In this document: positions 37,603-45,977 of the stretch, piece by piece
Numbering within the stretch: the stretch's first letter is position 1
How the letters are laid out: each line of letters begins with the position of its first letter
Source of the DNA: Armatimonadota bacterium
GTDB lineage: Bacteria; Sysuimicrobiota; Sysuimicrobiia; Sysuimicrobiales; Sysuimicrobiaceae
Assembly: GCA_031432545.1 (NCBI GenBank)
Contig: JAVKGX010000003.1
Location: 62,001-126,000 of the forward strand
Reading direction: 5' to 3'
DNA length: 64,000 nucleotides
Notes under the pieces: model-generated
Told to the model about the DNA's origin: nothing
Seen by the model: only the letters and a program-made list of their open reading frames with translations
Database searches by the model: none
Made by a program: the position numbers and the translations under genes

Positions 37603-37642
37603 TAGAATGAAGGAGACCGCCGGCCGCCCGAGCCGGCGTTTT
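37603..37642 (+). promoter_or_regulatory. -10 element and terminator-like hairpin in the psuG leader
   Basis: TAGAAT (37603-37608) is a good -10 (weak -35). The predicted start at about 37615 is followed by CGCCGGC (37618-37624) pairing with GCCGGCG (37632-37638), loop of 7, then TTTTC. This is a compact intrinsic-terminator shape inside the 45-base leader, so psuG may be attenuated. Alternatively it ends an upstream transcript. Confidence 0.5.
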
Positions 37643-37659
37643 CGTGTGCGGGGGTCGAG

Positions 37660-38547
37660 GTGCGCATCCACGCGGAGGTGGCCAGCGCTCTGGCGGGCGG
37701 CGTTCCGGTCGTCGCGCTGGAGACGACATTGTTTGCACATGGGCTGCCGTCCTCGGTGGTTCACCGGGTGCAGCAGGACGTGGAGGCGGCCGTGCGCGAG
37801 GAGGGCGCGGTCCCCGCTGCGATCGCCGTCCTGGAGGGGGAGATACGGGTCGGTCTGGGGCCGGAGGACTGGAGAGCCGTCTTCGATCGGCCACTGGACA
37901 AGGCGGGTCTGCGTGACCTGCCGGGGGCGGTGGCCAAGAGACGGGATGCGGCCACCACTGTCGCGTCGACGGCGTACCTCGCGTCGCGCGCGGGCATCCG
38001 CGTCTTCGCGACCGGTGGCATCGGCGGGGTGCACCGGGATGCGAGCCGTACCTGGGACGTGTCCGGCGACCTCACCGTCCTGAGCAGGACGCCGGTCGTG
38101 GTCGTCTGCTCCGGCGCGAAGTCGGTACTGGATCTGCCAGCCACGCTCGAGGCGCTGGAGACGCTGCAGGTCACGGTGCTGGGCTTCCGAGTGGACCGGT
38201 TCCCAGCGTTCTACGTGGCCGACAGCGGGCTGCCGGTTCCGCGCGTGGAAAGCGAAGCGGAAGTGGCTGCGATCGTGCGTGCCCGCGACGCGCTCGGCCT
38301 GGCGTCCGCGGTGGTCGTCGCACAGCCCCCTCCGCCGGGCGCCGCGCTCGATCCCGAGGTGCACGACGCAGCCCTCGCGGATGCACTGCGCGCGGCGGAG
38401 GGCGTGCGGGGCAAGGAGGTCACGCCCGTGCTCCTGCGACGCCTGGCCGAGGCGACCGGCGGTGCAGCGGTCGAAGCCAACCGGCACCTCGCCGTCGCCA
38501 ACGCGCGCCTGGCGGCGCGGATCGCGAGGGCACTGGTCGGGCACTGA
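37660..38547 (+). CDS. psuG: Pseudouridine-5'-phosphate glycosidase
   Basis: 295 aa. Reversibly cleaves the C-C bond of pseudouridine 5'-phosphate to uracil and ribose 5-phosphate. Family signatures: ALETTLFAHGLP (catalytic Glu), AVAKRRDAATTVASTA (catalytic Lys region), FATGGIGGVHR, and GKEVTPVLLRRLAEATGG near the C-terminus. GTG start. Downstream lies a PfkB kinase that could be the pseudouridine kinase PsuK; upp at 2341 could salvage the uracil. Confidence 0.95.
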   Translation: MRIHAEVASALAGGVPVVALETTLFAHGLPSSVVHRVQQDVEAAVREEGAVPAAIAVLEGEIRVGLGPEDWRAVFDRPLDKAGLRDLPGAVAKRRDAATTVASTAYLASRAGIRVFATGGIGGVHRDASRTWDVSGDLTVLSRTPVVVVCSGAKSVLDLPATLEALETLQVTVLGFRVDRFPAFYVADSGLPVPRVESEAEVAAIVRARDALGLASAVVVAQPPPPGAALDPEVHDAALADALRAAEGVRGKEVTPVLLRRLAEATGGAAVEANRHLAVANARLAARIARALVGH

Positions 38548-38604
38548 CGGCACGTGGCGAACGGGCGGTCTTCGGCGCACACGTGCTGCCCTCGGAGGAT
38601 TGCC

Positions 38605-39693
38605 ATGCGACGCCTTCTCATCGACAGCGGCGGTAGTTCGGACGACGTCCTGGCGCTGCTGATGGCGGCCAGGTCTTCGGAGGTGGAGATCGTCGCGGTC
38701 ACGGCGATCGCCGGCTGCGTGCGGGTCGGGCAGGCTGCGGAGAACCTCCTGTACGGTCTGGAGGTGGCGGGTGCGAGCCGCGTGCCGGTCTACCTCGGCT
38801 GCGAGCGCCCGTTGCTGCGACCCCACACACCGTTCGAGCCGCTGCACGGCCGCAGCGGGATGGGTGCCCACAACCACCCGCGGGCCAAGCAGCGGCCCGA
38901 ATCGGCGCACGCGGTGGATGCGATCCTGTCTTTGTGTCGCCACTACCGCAAGGAGTTGGACATCGTGTGCCTGGGGCCGCCGACGAACCTGGCGGCGGCC
39001 CTGATCCAGTCGCCCAAGCTCGCCGAGATGCCCGGTCGGGTCTACGTCTACGGTGGCTCGTCCGATGGGGGGAACGTCACGGCGTCGGCGGAGTTCAACT
39101 TCCACACCGATCCAGAAGCGGCGTCTTTGGTGCTCGATAGCGGGCTGCCGATCACGCTGGTGGGCTGGGACCAGGCGCGCCAGCACATGACGATGCGCGA
39201 GGGCGACATCCACCGGATCCGCCAGGGAACCACGCGGGAGTGCCGGCTGTTTATGGAATCGACGCGGACGTTCGCCGAGTACTGCCGGCGCACCCTGCGG
39301 ATGCGTGGGTCGGCGCTGGGAGCGGTCCTCACGATGGCCGTGGCCCTCGACCCCGGTGTGGTCCGGGAGTCGGTGCGCGTCCGCGCGGACGTCGAGACGC
39401 GTGGGGAGATCACCCGCGGACAGGTCGTCTTCGACGCGGTGGGCCTGTCCCACCGCCCGGCCAACGTCCAACGGGTCTGCGACGCCGACGGCGAGCGCGC
39501 GCGAGAGATGCTCTTTTCGGCCCTCGGCGCGCCGCCGGTGACGGTCGAGCGGCCGCAGCAGGTGCCGGAGATGGGCGAGTCAGAGTCTCCTCCGCAGCCC
39601 CCGGCCGAGGCGGAAACACCCGATCGCACACCACAAGGCTCGGCCGAGCCGGTGCCGGTTCCCGATGCACCGTCCGACACGACACGGGATTAG
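38605..39693 (+). CDS. Nucleoside-hydrolase-fold protein with altered active site
   Basis: About 362 aa. Clear family segments: LGPPTNLAAAL, GGNVTASAEFNFHTDPEAA and LPITLVGWDQ. But the N-terminal calcium motif, normally DxDPGxDD, reads DSGGSSDD (residues 7-14), so the Asp used as general base is Gly9. The His-Asp pair normally found before the ALDP element near the C-terminus is not visible either. The last 50 residues form a Pro/Glu-rich tail. CGGAGG ribosome site before ATG 38605. It sits between psuG and a PfkB kinase, so a role in modified-nucleoside catabolism is likely; catalytic activity is uncertain. Confidence 0.8.
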   Translation: MRRLLIDSGGSSDDVLALLMAARSSEVEIVAVTAIAGCVRVGQAAENLLYGLEVAGASRVPVYLGCERPLLRPHTPFEPLHGRSGMGAHNHPRAKQRPESAHAVDAILSLCRHYRKELDIVCLGPPTNLAAALIQSPKLAEMPGRVYVYGGSSDGGNVTASAEFNFHTDPEAASLVLDSGLPITLVGWDQARQHMTMREGDIHRIRQGTTRECRLFMESTRTFAEYCRRTLRMRGSALGAVLTMAVALDPGVVRESVRVRADVETRGEITRGQVVFDAVGLSHRPANVQRVCDADGERAREMLFSALGAPPVTVERPQQVPEMGESESPPQPPAEAETPDRTPQGSAEPVPVPDAPSDTTRD

Positions 39694-39696
39694 CCC

Positions 39697-40584
39697 GTGC
39701 TGCTGACCGCGGGCGACCTGGTCCTCGACGTCCTGGTCCGGTCGGACACCGGGCCGCATCCCGGCTCCGAAGGCGACGGACAGATCGTCCTCGCCCCCGG
39801 CGGATCGGCCGCGAACGTCGCCCGTTGGGCCGCCCATCTGGGTTTTCCGGCCCGGTTCGTCGGATCCGTCGGCGACGACTTCGCGGGTCGGTGGCTGACC
39901 GAGGCGATGCGGTCGTCGGGTGTGGACGTCCGCGTGGACGCTGTCGCCGGTGAGCCCACCGGCGTCGTCGCGGTCTGGGTGGACCCGTCCGGGGAGCGCA
40001 CGATGGTGACCGACCGCACCGCCAACCGCTACCTCCCCCCGCGGCTGCTCGACGAGGACACGTGGTCGGACGTGACGCACTTCCACTTCACCGGATATTC
40101 GTTGCTGGCATCCCAGACACGTGAGCGCATTCTCGCCGCGAAGGCCATTGCGGTCCGCCGCGGTTGCACGCTGTCGTTCGACCCGGGGCCGCATCGGCGC
40201 CTCGTCCAGCACGTCGGCGCCGCTGCAATCCTGGCGGCGTGCGATGGCGTCGATGTGCTTTTGCCCAACGAGGCGGAGGCAGTTGCGCTGGCGGCAGCGA
40301 AGAGTGTCGAGGAGGCGATCGATCGGCTGAGCGCGAGGAGTTCGATCGTGTGCATCAAGCGAGGCTCTGCTGGATGCCTGCTGGCCCGTGGCGCGCAGCG
40401 GCTTAGCATCGTGCCGCCGGGCCACACCGCCGTGGACACGACCGGTGCGGGGGATGCGTTCGCCGCCGGCTTTCTGGCGGTGTGGAAACGCGGCGCCTCC
40501 GTTCCGGAAGCGGCTGCCGCCGGCGTGCGCGCCGCAGCGCGAGCGGTGTCGCACGTCGGTGCCGGGCCGCAGGGATGGGCGTAG
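39697..40584 (+). CDS. PfkB-family carbohydrate/nucleoside kinase, candidate pseudouridine kinase
   Basis: 295 aa ribokinase-fold enzyme. PGGSAANVARWAAHLG substrate motif near residue 32 and DTTGAGDAFAAGF with catalytic Asp in the anion hole near the C-terminus. GTG start 3 bases after the preceding stop. The psuG neighbourhood suggests it phosphorylates pseudouridine (PsuK role), though fructokinase-, ribokinase- or adenosine-kinase-like specificity cannot be excluded from sequence. Confidence 0.88.
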   Translation: MLLTAGDLVLDVLVRSDTGPHPGSEGDGQIVLAPGGSAANVARWAAHLGFPARFVGSVGDDFAGRWLTEAMRSSGVDVRVDAVAGEPTGVVAVWVDPSGERTMVTDRTANRYLPPRLLDEDTWSDVTHFHFTGYSLLASQTRERILAAKAIAVRRGCTLSFDPGPHRRLVQHVGAAAILAACDGVDVLLPNEAEAVALAAAKSVEEAIDRLSARSSIVCIKRGSAGCLLARGAQRLSIVPPGHTAVDTTGAGDAFAAGFLAVWKRGASVPEAAAAGVRAAARAVSHVGAGPQGWA

Positions 40585-41274
40585 ATGGGCCTGCCGCTGA
40601 TCCTCTCGCTGGTCTTCGGGGCGGGAGCCAACGCGGCCGCGAACCTGCGACGGGTTGCCGACGGGCGCGTGTGGGTGGCGTTCGCCGTCGGCGGTGGGGT
40701 GTTCTTCGTCGTGCAGTTCGTCAGCCGTCCTCTGGTTGCGCTGGTCTCGATGTTGGGCGGCTGGCAGGCCGACGGGACGTTCCCGAGCTGGCTGTTCGTG
40801 GCCGTCAACGTCGTCTTGGCCGAGCTGTTCAAGTTGACGGCCGCCCTGGTCCTGCACTCGGCGTACCGATCGCCGGTCGGGGAAGCCTCCGGGACCGGGG
40901 CGGCCGTCGGAGCGGGTTTCGCAGTCTGGTACGAGTCGCTGATCCTGTCGTCGGCGTTCCAGATCTCGCGCCTGGCCCTGCCCGGCGGGCAGTCGCTGGT
41001 TGCCGCACTCGTGGCTTCGTTGGCCCGCGTGCTGGCCGGGTCGGCGACCACGGGGCTGGGTGCCGGGCTGGCGGTGCGCGGGCAGCTGGCTGGCGGCGTC
41101 GTGCTGGCGGTGGCGGCTCAGCTGCTGTTGGATCCCGGTCTTCGGGTGCTGCTGTGGCGCCCCTGGATGACCGTCGCCGCCACCGCCCTCGTGAGCGGCG
41201 TGCTGTTCGCGTGGCTGGTCGTGTGGGGCGGCGGGAGGACCCGGGCAGTGCCCCCCGGATCGGACGGACCGTAG
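40585..41274 (+). CDS. Polytopic membrane protein, unknown function
   Basis: 229 aa with about six hydrophobic segments (roughly 3-20, 30-55, 70-92, 106-125, 135-155, 165-210). Its ATG directly follows the stop of the PfkB gene, so it is in the same unit. Not recognised. Short external loops and a Glu in the third and fourth hydrophobic regions (LAELFKL, WYESLIL) recall small membrane proteases or YhfC-like proteins, but this is weak. Confidence 0.7.
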   Translation: MGLPLILSLVFGAGANAAANLRRVADGRVWVAFAVGGGVFFVVQFVSRPLVALVSMLGGWQADGTFPSWLFVAVNVVLAELFKLTAALVLHSAYRSPVGEASGTGAAVGAGFAVWYESLILSSAFQISRLALPGGQSLVAALVASLARVLAGSATTGLGAGLAVRGQLAGGVVLAVAAQLLLDPGLRVLLWRPWMTVAATALVSGVLFAWLVVWGGGRTRAVPPGSDGP

Positions 41275-41295
41275 CGGTCGAGGAGCGAAACGCCC

Positions 41296-41610
41296 ATGCC
41301 GGTAAATCCGAAGCTGCGCGACCGCAACACCGACCGGCTGTTCGAGGCCATCTTACAGCTGCGTTCCCTCGAGGAATGCTACCGCTTCTTCGAAGACCTC
41401 TGCACCGTCCACGAGCTGCACGCGTTGGCCCAGCGGTTTCACGTGGCCCGACTGCTGCACGAGGGGGCGACCTACGAAGAGGTCGTGCGCAAGACAGGCG
41501 CGAGCTCGGCCACCGTCAGCCGCGTGAAGCGGTTTTTGGAGTACGGCGCGGACGGATACCGGCTCGTGCTGCGCCGGATGGGCGCTCGAAAACCCCGCCC
41601 CCGAAGTTGA
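41296..41610 (+). CDS. yerC: YerC/YecD TrpR-like regulator, candidate his repressor
   Basis: 104 aa TrpR-superfamily DNA-binding protein. The N-terminal helical dimer region (LRSLEECYRFFEDLCTVHEL) leads to the HTH (ATYEEVVRKTGASSATVSRVKRFL). GAGGAG ribosome site. Directly upstream of, and codirectional with, the his operon. TrpR-like YerC proteins have been proposed as histidine-responsive repressors in Gram-positives. A palindrome just downstream of the his promoter is a candidate operator. Confidence 0.9.
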   Translation: MPVNPKLRDRNTDRLFEAILQLRSLEECYRFFEDLCTVHELHALAQRFHVARLLHEGATYEEVVRKTGASSATVSRVKRFLEYGADGYRLVLRRMGARKPRPRS

Positions 41611-41636
41611 CACCGGCCCGCTCCTCGTGGTATCGT
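41607..41636 (+). promoter_or_regulatory. Promoter of the his operon
   Basis: Perfect TTGACA (41607-41612, overlapping the yerC stop), 18-base spacer, TATCGT (41631-41636). Predicted start near 41643, 41 bases before hisZ. Confidence 0.75.
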
Positions 41637-41652
41637 GAGCGCTACTTCCATT

Positions 41653-41668
41653 CTTTAGCGCGATAAAG
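41653..41668 (+). promoter_or_regulatory. Candidate YerC/HisR operator
   Basis: CTTTA-GCGCGA-TAAAG palindrome in the first bases of the his transcript; an overlapping TTTAG-12-CTAAA pair spans 41654-41675. It is AT-rich in very GC-rich surroundings and lies where a bound repressor would block initiation or elongation. Confidence 0.5.
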
Positions 41669-41683
41669 GACTAAATCACTGCG

Positions 41684-42904
41684 ATGCCGAGCCGCACGGC
41701 TCCCTTCCGAGGGCATCGGATCCCCGACGGCCTGCGCGACTGGCTCCCCGACGAGTGGGGGCGGGTGCGGGCACTGGAGGCGCGGCTTCGTGCGCTGTTC
41801 GGCGCATGGGGATACTGCGAGGTGGCTACGCCGGTGCTGGAATGTCTGGACAGCGTCGCGCGCGGGATCGGCCAGACGCCGCAAGACTGGTTCGTCGTCG
41901 TGGACCGCACCGGTGAACTTTTGGTGCTGCGCCCGGAGATGACCGTGCCGATGGCGCGCCTGGCCGCGGGCCACCTGACGGGGCGGACGGTGCGGCTGTG
42001 CTACTTCGCCGAGGTGTTTCGAGGCCGACGGGCGCGGGGCGCGGCCCGGGAGTTCCGTCAGGCAGGGGTGGAGCGGATCGGGGATCGGGGGTGCGAGGCC
42101 GACGGGGAGGTGATCGCGCTGGCCGCGCACGCGCTGCGGGAGGCCGGCGTGCGTGACTTCCGCATCGGCGTCGGGCACGTGGGGTTGTTGCGCGCGTTGT
42201 TGGAGGCGGCCGGTCTGGACGCCGGGGACCGGCACACGGCGCAGGTGCTGCTGTACCGCCGCGACTTCGTGACGCTGCGCGGGCTGCTGGCGGGCAGCCC
42301 CGCCCGGGTTCGCGATGTCATCTTTTCGCTGCCCGAGTTGCGGGGCGGGGACGCCTCTGCGGCCGTGCGTGACGTCGGGGTCGGGGCCGAGGCTGTGGCG
42401 GAAGTCGATGCGGTGCTGGCGACCCTGCCGGCCTTCGGAGTGGGGGATGCGGTGGAGATGGACCTGGGCTTGATCCGCGACTTCGACTACTACACGGGCG
42501 TCGTGTTCGAGGGATACACCCGGGGGCTTGGGTTGCCGCTGCTGGGCGGGGGCCGCTACGACGAACTGCTGGGGCGCTTTGGGGCCGACCGCCCGGCCAT
42601 GGGGTTCGCGATCGAACTCGAGCGCGTTCTGCCGGCTGCTGACGCGTTGGCCGAGCGGCGACCTGCGCTGCAGATCGTCTACGAGCCGCAGGCGCGCGCC
42701 GCAGCGCTGGACGTGGCGCGGCGTGCGCGCGATGCCGGGTGGGCGGTGACGGTGGATCCGCACCCGGCGGAGCCGCTGGGAGGCGCGCCGACCCTGGCGT
42801 TCACGACGGCGGGCGTCCGTCTTTCCGATCCGGACGGTACCCAACGCGAGGTGCCGGGGGCCCACTGGCAGCAGATCCGCGGCCTGTTGGACGGTGCCCG
42901 GTGA
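41684..42904 (+). CDS. hisZ: ATP phosphoribosyltransferase regulatory subunit
   Basis: 406-aa HisRS-like protein without synthetase activity that activates short-form HisG. Class II synthetase core with motif 2-like LCYFAEVFRGRRARGAAREFRQAGVERIG and YYTGVVFEGYTRGLGLPLLGGGRYDELL. I call HisZ, not HisS, because it overlaps a short hisG and heads the his operon. AAAGGA lies 13 bases upstream of the ATG. Confidence 0.93.
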   Translation: MPSRTAPFRGHRIPDGLRDWLPDEWGRVRALEARLRALFGAWGYCEVATPVLECLDSVARGIGQTPQDWFVVVDRTGELLVLRPEMTVPMARLAAGHLTGRTVRLCYFAEVFRGRRARGAAREFRQAGVERIGDRGCEADGEVIALAAHALREAGVRDFRIGVGHVGLLRALLEAAGLDAGDRHTAQVLLYRRDFVTLRGLLAGSPARVRDVIFSLPELRGGDASAAVRDVGVGAEAVAEVDAVLATLPAFGVGDAVEMDLGLIRDFDYYTGVVFEGYTRGLGLPLLGGGRYDELLGRFGADRPAMGFAIELERVLPAADALAERRPALQIVYEPQARAAALDVARRARDAGWAVTVDPHPAEPLGGAPTLAFTTAGVRLSDPDGTQREVPGAHWQQIRGLLDGAR

Positions 42905-43569
42905 AGAAGCTGACGGTGGCGGTCCCCGCCGGGCGCCTGCGCGCAGACGCGCTGCGCGCCCTCCGATCCGCAGGCTACGCGGGTGCGGCCGATCCCGACG
43001 ACCGCAGCCTGTTGCTGCCGTGGGGTGAGTTGACGGTGCTGGTGGCGAAACCGGTCGATCTGCTGACGTACGTGGAACGCGGTGCGGCCGACTGCGGGAT
43101 TGTCGGCAAGGACGTGCTCCTCGAGCAGTCGCACCACGTCTACGAGTTGCTCGACCTGGGCTTCGGGCGGTGCCGGGGCGTGGTGGCCGTCCCGCGCGGG
43201 CGAACCGCGCTCTGGGACGACGCGCGCCGGCCGCTGCGCATCGCCACGAAGTACCCGCGGGTCGCCGAGGGCTTCTTCCGGGAGCGCGGGCGCCCGGTCG
43301 AGATCGTCGAGATGTACGGGTCGGTCGAACTCGCCCCGCGCGTGGGGCTCAGCGACGGCATCCTCGACGTGGTGATGACCGGCGCTACGTTGCGTGCCAA
43401 CGACCTGGTGGAGGTGGCGCAGGCGTTCGTCTCCACCGCGCGCCTGGTCGTGAACCCCGTGAGCCTGCGCGCCCGGTCCGACGCAGTGCAGACCCTGTTG
43501 GACCGTTTGAGGGGTCGCAGCGGCGGTGCGGCCATCGCCTCGGCCTCGCAGGGGGAGGGATCGGCGTGA
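42901..43569 (+). CDS. hisG: ATP phosphoribosyltransferase catalytic subunit (short form)
   Basis: First enzyme of histidine synthesis (ATP plus PRPP). 222 aa: the short form lacking the C-terminal ACT-like domain and dependent on HisZ. Motifs: VAVPAGRLRADAL, ADCGIVGKDVL, RIATKYPRVAEGFF and GLSDGILDVVMTGATLRAN (PRPP-binding region). GTG at 42901 overlaps the hisZ stop, so subunit ratio is coupled. Confidence 0.96.
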   Translation: MKKLTVAVPAGRLRADALRALRSAGYAGAADPDDRSLLLPWGELTVLVAKPVDLLTYVERGAADCGIVGKDVLLEQSHHVYELLDLGFGRCRGVVAVPRGRTALWDDARRPLRIATKYPRVAEGFFRERGRPVEIVEMYGSVELAPRVGLSDGILDVVMTGATLRANDLVEVAQAFVSTARLVVNPVSLRARSDAVQTLLDRLRGRSGGAAIASASQGEGSA

Positions 43570-44891
43570 GGGTCGTGCGCCTCCGTGACGTCCCGCCGGG
43601 CGACCTGCGCCGGTTGCTGGCGCGTTCCCGGGATCGGATCTTCGACCCCCAGACGCAGGACGCAGTTCGCCGGCTGCTCGACGACGTGCGCGCGCGGGGC
43701 GACCAGGCCGTTGTGGACGCCACGGCCCGATTCGATGGGGTGCGGCTTCGGCCCGATGAACTCGCCGTCTCCCGGCAGCAGATCCGTTCCGCGCACCGGC
43801 GGGTGGACGATGCGGTGCGGGCTGCTCTGGAGGCGGCGATCGAACGCAGCCGGCGGTTCTCCGAGTGGCTGCGGCCGCCGGAGACGGTCGTCGAGGAGAT
43901 CGAGCCCGGCATCACCGTCGGCGTGCGCCACACGTCGATCGCATCGGTCGGCGCGTACGTCCCCTCCGGCAAGGGGAGGTTCCCCTCGACGGTTGCGACG
44001 ATGCTCACGCCGGCCGTGGTGGCCGGCGTTCCGGACATCGCCCTCGTCGTCCCGCCAGGGCCAGACGGTTCGGTGGATCCCGCGGTGCTCCTCGCGGCGG
44101 ACTTGCTGGGGATCGAGCGCGTGTTCTGCGCCAACGGCCCCGCGGGCATTGCCGCGCTCAGCGTGGGGACGGCGACCTTCCCGCGGGTGGAGGCGGTCGT
44201 GGGTCCGGGCAGTCCTCACGTCGTAGCGATGCAACTGACCATCTCGTCGTTGGGCGTGCGCGCGCTGGGACTGATGGGACCCACGGAATCCGTGGTGCTG
44301 GCCGACGGCCGGGCTCCGGTGGACCTCGTGGCGCTCGACTTGGTGAACGAAGCCGAGCACGGCAGTGACTCGGCCTGTTGGCTCGTCACCCCCAGCGCCG
44401 CGCTGGCCGAGGAGGCGGTCGCACGTGTGAGGGACCTGCTGGACCGAATCCCCGAGCCGCGGCGTACCTACGCGCGCGATGCGCTGTCCGATCTGGGCGG
44501 GGCCCTCGTGGTCGATAGCTGGGAGGAAGCGGTGTCGTTCGTGGACGCCTACGCCCCCGAACACCTCCTCATCCACGCCGCCGAGGCGTGGGAGACGGCG
44601 TGGCGCATCCGCCACGCGGGGGAGATTCTCATCGGACCACACACGCCGTTTTCGGCGGCGAACTACGCGATCGGCATACCGGCGGCGCTGCCCACGGGCG
44701 GGGCGGCACGCCGCGAGGGTGGCATTACGGTCCTCAGCTTCCTCAAGACCACGTCTGTGGGACATCTGGATCCGCGTGGCCTGGAGAAGGTGCGAGGCGT
44801 CGTGCAGGCGCTGGGTGCGTATGAGGGTTTCCCCGCGCACGTGATGGCGGTGACCGGTCGACCCGTTGGGCCCTCGGGGCCCGGAGGGTAG
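43566..44891 (+). CDS. hisD: Histidinol dehydrogenase
   Basis: Zinc enzyme oxidising histidinol to histidine with two NAD+. 441 aa. ASVGAYVPSGKGRFPSTV, GPGSPHVVAMQ, LVNEAEHGSDSACWL (zinc His/Gln region), and APEHLLIHAAEA with FSAANYAIG near the C-terminus. The GTG start overlaps the hisG stop. The frame is open upstream inside hisG but without homology. Confidence 0.96.
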   Translation: MRVVRLRDVPPGDLRRLLARSRDRIFDPQTQDAVRRLLDDVRARGDQAVVDATARFDGVRLRPDELAVSRQQIRSAHRRVDDAVRAALEAAIERSRRFSEWLRPPETVVEEIEPGITVGVRHTSIASVGAYVPSGKGRFPSTVATMLTPAVVAGVPDIALVVPPGPDGSVDPAVLLAADLLGIERVFCANGPAGIAALSVGTATFPRVEAVVGPGSPHVVAMQLTISSLGVRALGLMGPTESVVLADGRAPVDLVALDLVNEAEHGSDSACWLVTPSAALAEEAVARVRDLLDRIPEPRRTYARDALSDLGGALVVDSWEEAVSFVDAYAPEHLLIHAAEAWETAWRIRHAGEILIGPHTPFSAANYAIGIPAALPTGGAARREGGITVLSFLKTTSVGHLDPRGLEKVRGVVQALGAYEGFPAHVMAVTGRPVGPSGPGG

Positions 44892-44897
44892 GGGGCC

Positions 44898-45977
44898 ATG
44901 CGGGTCCGACCCAGACCGGAGGTCGACGCGCTGCCGGGTTACCGGCTGACGGTGGTGCCCGCCCCGATCAAGTTGAACCAGAACGAATCCCCCTACGACC
45001 TTCCGCCCGAGGTCAAGGAAGAGGTGCTCGGAACGTTGCGGTCGGTGCCCTGGAACCGCTATCCGCCGATGCGCGCCGGGCGACTGCGGGAAGCGATCGC
45101 CCGGTTACAGGGTGTAAAGCCTGAGAAGGTGATCCTCACCAACGGCTCCAACGAGGCGATCCTCGCGCTGATCTCTGCCTTCGCCGCCGGCGGCACGGTC
45201 GTTCTGCCGGAGCCGGGCTACTCGATGGCCAGACCCCTGGCCGTGACCGCGGGCGCCCACGCGGTGGCCGTTCGGCTGCGCGAAGACCTCAGCATGGATC
45301 CGGACGCGCTCCTTTCCGCCGCGGCCGCCTCCTGCGCATCGATGATCTTCTTCGCCTCCCCGAACAACCCGACGGGCCGCGCCGTACCCCCCGACGACGT
45401 GGAGCGCATCGTGGCGGGCTTTCGTGGCCTGGTGGTCGTCGACGAGGCATACTGGGGTTTCTCGGAAGGGACGGCGCTGCGGCTGCTGCCCGAGCGGGCG
45501 AACGTGGCGGTCGTGCGAACGGCGTCCAAGGCGTTCGGTCTTGCCGGCGTGCGAGTCGGCTGGGTCACCGCGTCGAGGGACGTGATCGCGGCGTTGGACA
45601 AAACCCTGCCACCGTACAACCTGGACGTCTTCGCCCAGGCCGCGGCGGAGGCGATGGTGCGCCGGCCGGATCTGGTGCGCGAGCGCGCATCGCAGGTCGT
45701 GCGGGAGCGCGAACGCGTCCTGGAGGCCCTGCGCGCGCTCGGGGTCGAAGCGTTCGCGAGCGAGGCGAACTTCATCCTGTTCCGCACGCCCGACGCGGCT
45801 GCGACGTTCGACGGCCTGGCGCGGCGCGGCGTGCTCGTGCGGGACGTCTCGCACTTCCCCATGCTCGACGGCTGCCTGCGTGTGACTGTGGGGACGCCTC
45901 CCGACAACGACGCGTTCTTGCAGGCGCTGCGTCAGGCCCTGCCCCGGGTGCGGGCGTCCGGCGGGAGGTCTGTATGA
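44898..45977 (+). CDS. hisC: Histidinol-phosphate aminotransferase
   Basis: PLP class I/II aminotransferase, 359 aa. KLNQNESPYDLP N-terminus, PNNPTGRAVP, VVVDEAYWGFSE, and Schiff-base Lys in TASKAFGLAGVRVGW. ATG 7 bases after hisD. Its stop overlaps the hisB start. Confidence 0.95.
   Translation: MRVRPRPEVDALPGYRLTVVPAPIKLNQNESPYDLPPEVKEEVLGTLRSVPWNRYPPMRAGRLREAIARLQGVKPEKVILTNGSNEAILALISAFAAGGTVVLPEPGYSMARPLAVTAGAHAVAVRLREDLSMDPDALLSAAAASCASMIFFASPNNPTGRAVPPDDVERIVAGFRGLVVVDEAYWGFSEGTALRLLPERANVAVVRTASKAFGLAGVRVGWVTASRDVIAALDKTLPPYNLDVFAQAAAEAMVRRPDLVRERASQVVRERERVLEALRALGVEAFASEANFILFRTPDAAATFDGLARRGVLVRDVSHFPMLDGCLRVTVGTPPDNDAFLQALRQALPRVRASGGRSV

Noticed and set aside
41684-42904. Histidyl-tRNA synthetase (hisS)
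   Set aside because: Although HisRS-like, it heads the his operon, overlaps a short-form hisG that needs HisZ, and lacks the C-terminal anticodon-binding domain layout expected of HisS.
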